Assembly (NCBI RefSeq): GCF_002732165.1
Contig: NZ_MRZO01000004.1
Location: forward strand, 124,001-188,000
From: Staphylococcus xylosus
GTDB lineage: Bacteria > Bacillota > Bacilli > Staphylococcales > Staphylococcaceae
Reading direction: 5' to 3'
Length of the DNA: 64,000 nt
Shown here: positions 61,817-64,000 of the stretch, in pieces
Position numbering within the stretch: position 1 is the stretch's first letter
Layout of the letters: each line of letters starts with the position of its first letter
Position numbers and translations under genes: made by a program
The notes under the pieces: generated by a model
Told to the model about the DNA's origin: nothing
The model's input: the letters and a program-made list of their open reading frames with translations, nothing else
Database searches by the model: none

Positions 61817-62779
61817 CTACTCTTCTTCTGTTTGTTGTGTATCTATATTTGAGTCCGGTAGAGTTAGTATATTAATTGCGCTAGGCACAATCTCAATGTT
61901 GAGTGGTGTATTTAAGGCAATTTCTCCATCTATGTCTACTTTCATTTGTGGGTCAGTTTCAATAGTTATTTCTTTAGCTAGGATGTGTTTAATACCGTCC
62001 GTCATGTTATTCCAATTCATACTATCACGTTGTTTAAATATATCAGTTATTACACTTGAACTATGTTCTTCAAAAACGAATATATTTAAATAACCGTCAC
62101 TAGGTGAGAGGTCTGTTAAAGGAATACGACTTCCCCCTATAAATGGACCGTTTGCTACAACAATCATTGCGGTATTGCCATTGATTTCTTTTCCATCTGC
62201 GGTCATTTTGTAATCAAAGTGCTCTGGATTGAGTAATGTCTTAACAGTAGAACCGACATAGCTCAGTTTCCCGAAAACGTCTTTATTCCCATTTTGCACA
62301 TTTTCTGCATTTTGCACTATAAGACCTAATCCTGCAAAGTTAAGTGCGTATTGATCATTTATCTTCATTACATCATAAGCTTGTAACTCTGAATTGATAA
62401 GTTGCTGGCTTGCTACTTTATGGCGTGGATTAAGATTTAATGTCTTTACGAAATCATTAAACGTACCGCCAGGAATAATACCAATAGGAATATCTAATTC
62501 GCTTTGCATCAGTCCGTTAATAAGTTCATTTACTGTGCCATCTCCACCAAGAATGAAAATAATATCAACATCATCGCTATAGCTTTGATTTTTTATTTCT
62601 TTACAGAAAGTGATAATATCACCTTCATTCTCGCTTAGTTGGATAGATAAATGTTTACAAAATGTTGTTAATGAAGAGGCTACATCCCCCAAGCCTCTAT
62701 AAATATCTTTTATACCTGAGTGTTCATGATAAAATAACACACCGTGTTTGTATTTTGTTTTAGTCAATCTATTCACCAT
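61817..62779 (-). CDS. Diacylglycerol kinase-family lipid kinase
   Basis: A 320-residue protein of the YegS/DagK family. The nucleotide motif [13 protein letters not shown] (about 75-87) and the [11 protein letters not shown] and [21 protein letters not shown] blocks are typical; MKVDIDGE near the C-terminus is also conserved. The substrate could be diacylglycerol or another lipid. The start is uncertain: ATG 62779 agrees with the S. aureus homologue, but its ribosome site is poor; the frame is open to 62875. Minus-strand single-gene unit. Confidence 0.83.
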   Translation of the reverse strand: MVNRLTKTKYKHGVLFYHEHSGIKDIYRGLGDVASSLTTFCKHLSIQLSENEGDIITFCKEIKNQSYSDDVDIIFILGGDGTVNELINGLMQSELDIPIGIIPGGTFNDFVKTLNLNPRHKVASQQLINSELQAYDVMKINDQYALNFAGLGLIVQNAENVQNGNKDVFGKLSYVGSTVKTLLNPEHFDYKMTADGKEINGNTAMIVVANGPFIGGSRIPLTDLSPSDGYLNIFVFEEHSSSVITDIFKQRDSMNWNNMTDGIKHILAKEITIETDPQMKVDIDGEIALNTPLNIEIVPSAINILTLPDSNIDTQQTEEE

Positions 62780-63118
62780 TTTTCTTTTGATTTTGCGTTC
62801 TATTTTATTATTTACCCGATTTTTTAACAAAATAAATACATAACGTTTAGGGACTAAATTATAGCCTTTAATCATTTAGTAAGCAAATACCAATTTTTAT
62901 TATAGTTATGAGCCAGTAGTGAGTTAGCAAATTGTGTGATTTTTATGTACATATAAAATGATGTTTTAGTGTTCATGACGAGTGATGGTTAGAAATGAGA
63001 GCTATTCTAAATTTTTGCGCCTATAGATAAGTGTATATTAAAAAGAAAAATTTAAAAATAATAAAAAACAAACCAAACACTTGTTTAAGCGTTTGGTTTG
63101 TTTGTATCTTAATTTAAA
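62780..63118. other. Intergenic region between the lipid kinase and dtpT genes
   Basis: If the kinase start is 62779, about 340 bases. Holds the dtpT terminator at 63066-63103. No gene or repeat seen. Confidence 0.45.
63066..63103 (-). terminator. Terminator of dtpT
   Basis: Perfect 13-bp arms AAACAAACCAAAC (63066-63078) and complement (63091-63103), with a T run on the minus strand. Confidence 0.85.
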
Positions 63119-64000
63119 TTATTTAATGCCTCTCATGCCTCTGACAATTTTGGGTACAAAAGCAAGGACAATAAGACTTACGACAATTGCGATAACACCT
63201 AAGAATAAGAAATAGTTTTTATAGCCTAGTGGTTCGATTAAATGAACAAGTGTACCATTAATCGCTTGTGCACATGCATTTGTTAATAACCATAAACTCA
63301 TCATTTGTGTGTTAAACGCTTTTGGTGCTAATTTAACAGCAGCACTATTACCTGTTGGTGATAAGCATAGCTCACCAATTACACAGATGATATATGAAAG
63401 GATAACCCAGTTAACACTTAACATTGAACCATCTGAGGAGTGTCCTATTAAACCGATCATGATATACGAAGCACCAGCTAACAATGCACCTAAAACAAAT
63501 TTTGTCGCTATACTTGGTTGGCGTCGAGCCATTTTTGCCCATATGATTGAAACAACTGGAGCTAGTAATACGATAAACAGTGGATTAATAGATTGGAACA
63601 TTGTTGGACCAAAGTCTGTCTTCCATCCAAAAATATTTAATTTCATATCACTGCTTTCAAAGGCGAATAAGTTGAGTACATTTGCCCCTTGTTCTTGAAT
63701 AGACCAGAATAAAACACCTAAAACAAATAATGGTATAAATGCAATAACACGTGAACGTTCATCGTCTGTTACTTCTTTGCTGCGTATCATTATTGTAAAG
63801 TAAATAATAGGTAATGCTATACCAAGTACTAATACAGTTGTACTTACGATGTTAAATGAAAGTGTACCTGTTAAACCAGTAATGATTAACACAGCGGCAA
63901 TGATTAGTGTTACAACCGCAAATATTAAACCATATTTTTTCTTTTCTTGCTGATTTAATGGATTGGTAGGTTTTGTACCAACATCGCCAATGTTTTTCTT
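63119..64000 (-). CDS. dtpT: Di-/tripeptide transporter of the POT family (C-terminal part)
   Basis: The frame stays open to the end of the window, so the N-terminal part lies beyond base 64000; 293 residues are present. The seen part has about seven membrane helices, with IQEQGANVLNLFAFESSD and FQSINPLFIVLLAPV of the second half and GELCLSPTGNSAAVKLAPKA near the C-terminal region, the POT/PTR2 pattern. It imports peptides with protons. The internal GTG at 63892 is not the start: upstream codons read through a loop (KPTNPLNQQEKKKYG) into the next helix. Confidence 0.92.
   Translation of the reverse strand, partial: KKNIGDVGTKPTNPLNQQEKKKYGLIFAVVTLIIAAVLIITGLTGTLSFNIVSTTVLVLGIALPIIYFTIMIRSKEVTDDERSRVIAFIPLFVLGVLFWSIQEQGANVLNLFAFESSDMKLNIFGWKTDFGPTMFQSINPLFIVLLAPVVSIIWAKMARRQPSIATKFVLGALLAGASYIMIGLIGHSSDGSMLSVNWVILSYIICVIGELCLSPTGNSAAVKLAPKAFNTQMMSLWLLTNACAQAINGTLVHLIEPLGYKNYFLFLGVIAIVVSLIVLAFVPKIVRGMRGIK

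Noticed and set aside
1..64000. tRNA, rRNA, insertion sequences, prophage, toxin-antitoxin or defence systems
   Set aside because: I read both strands for hallmark sequences and found none.

Overview
The window is a gene-dense, AT-rich chromosomal stretch from a Staphylococcus. The evidence is the combination and order of sarX, yebC, uppP, mgrA, norA, fruR-fruK-fruA, nagA, csbB, queC-queD-queE, pabA-pabB-pabC, ltaS, recQ, hisC and dtpT, which follows the Staphylococcus aureus chromosome. The species is probably not S. aureus: the saePQRS genes expected between csbB and queE are absent, an extra LDH-type malate dehydrogenase is present, and protein sequences differ moderately from those I recall for S. 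aureus. A coagulase-negative species, possibly of the saprophyticus/xylosus group, is my inference. I see no tRNA, rRNA, intact insertion sequence, prophage or CRISPR array.

Layout. 1-14.6 kb: 3' end of a large AraC-type regulator (probably rbf), sarX, yebC with a cupin gene, a MetE-like gene, a DUF402 gene, a LysR regulator with an MFS pump, a second MFS pump, small membrane, acetyltransferase and lipoprotein genes, and a MocR regulator divergent from a LysE-type exporter. 14.6-31.9 kb: a three-gene minus-strand operon with a sigma-B-like promoter, uppP, a CydDC-like ABC exporter pair, mgrA, a COG0523 GTPase, an aldo/keto reductase, DedA, malate dehydrogenase, DUF1361 and PPC genes, norA, a PepSY-like protein, galU and ybaK. 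32-41.5 kb: fructose operon, nagA, mpfA (magnesium export), an aldo/keto reductase and csbB. 41.6-49.2 kb: a GlsB-like stress membrane protein, the queuosine-precursor operon under a preQ1-I riboswitch, the p-aminobenzoate operon and 5-oxoprolinase subunits B and C. 49.9-64 kb: ltaS, a ZIP transporter, an ABC-F protein, recQ, a two-gene Opu-type osmolyte importer, hisC, a deoxyribonucleotidase, a lipid-kinase-like gene and the 3' part of dtpT.

How it fits together. Regulators (Rbf/SarX, MgrA) sit beside envelope and efflux genes (uppP, CydDC-like pair, norA, ltaS, csbB). Precursor pathways (preQ0/queuosine, folate PABA, histidine, UDP-glucose) are small operons with readable control sites: a preQ1 riboswitch, CodY-like boxes before the MetE-like gene and hisC, CcpA cre-like sites before fruR and an MFS pump, and sigma-B-like promoters before two stress-type membrane genes. 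Nearly every transcription unit ends in a strong hairpin, and at least seven of these share a GRGACA/TGTCYC core.

Most of the window is ordinary core genome. The parts I consider least explained are the structured leader of mpfA, the four helically phased TTGA/ATGA repeats on the fru promoter, the paired repeats between the MocR and LysE genes, the inverted repeat centred on the -35 of the MFS gene at 8 kb, and the shared-core terminator palindromes. All coordinates and motif matches were read by eye; no search or folding program was run.
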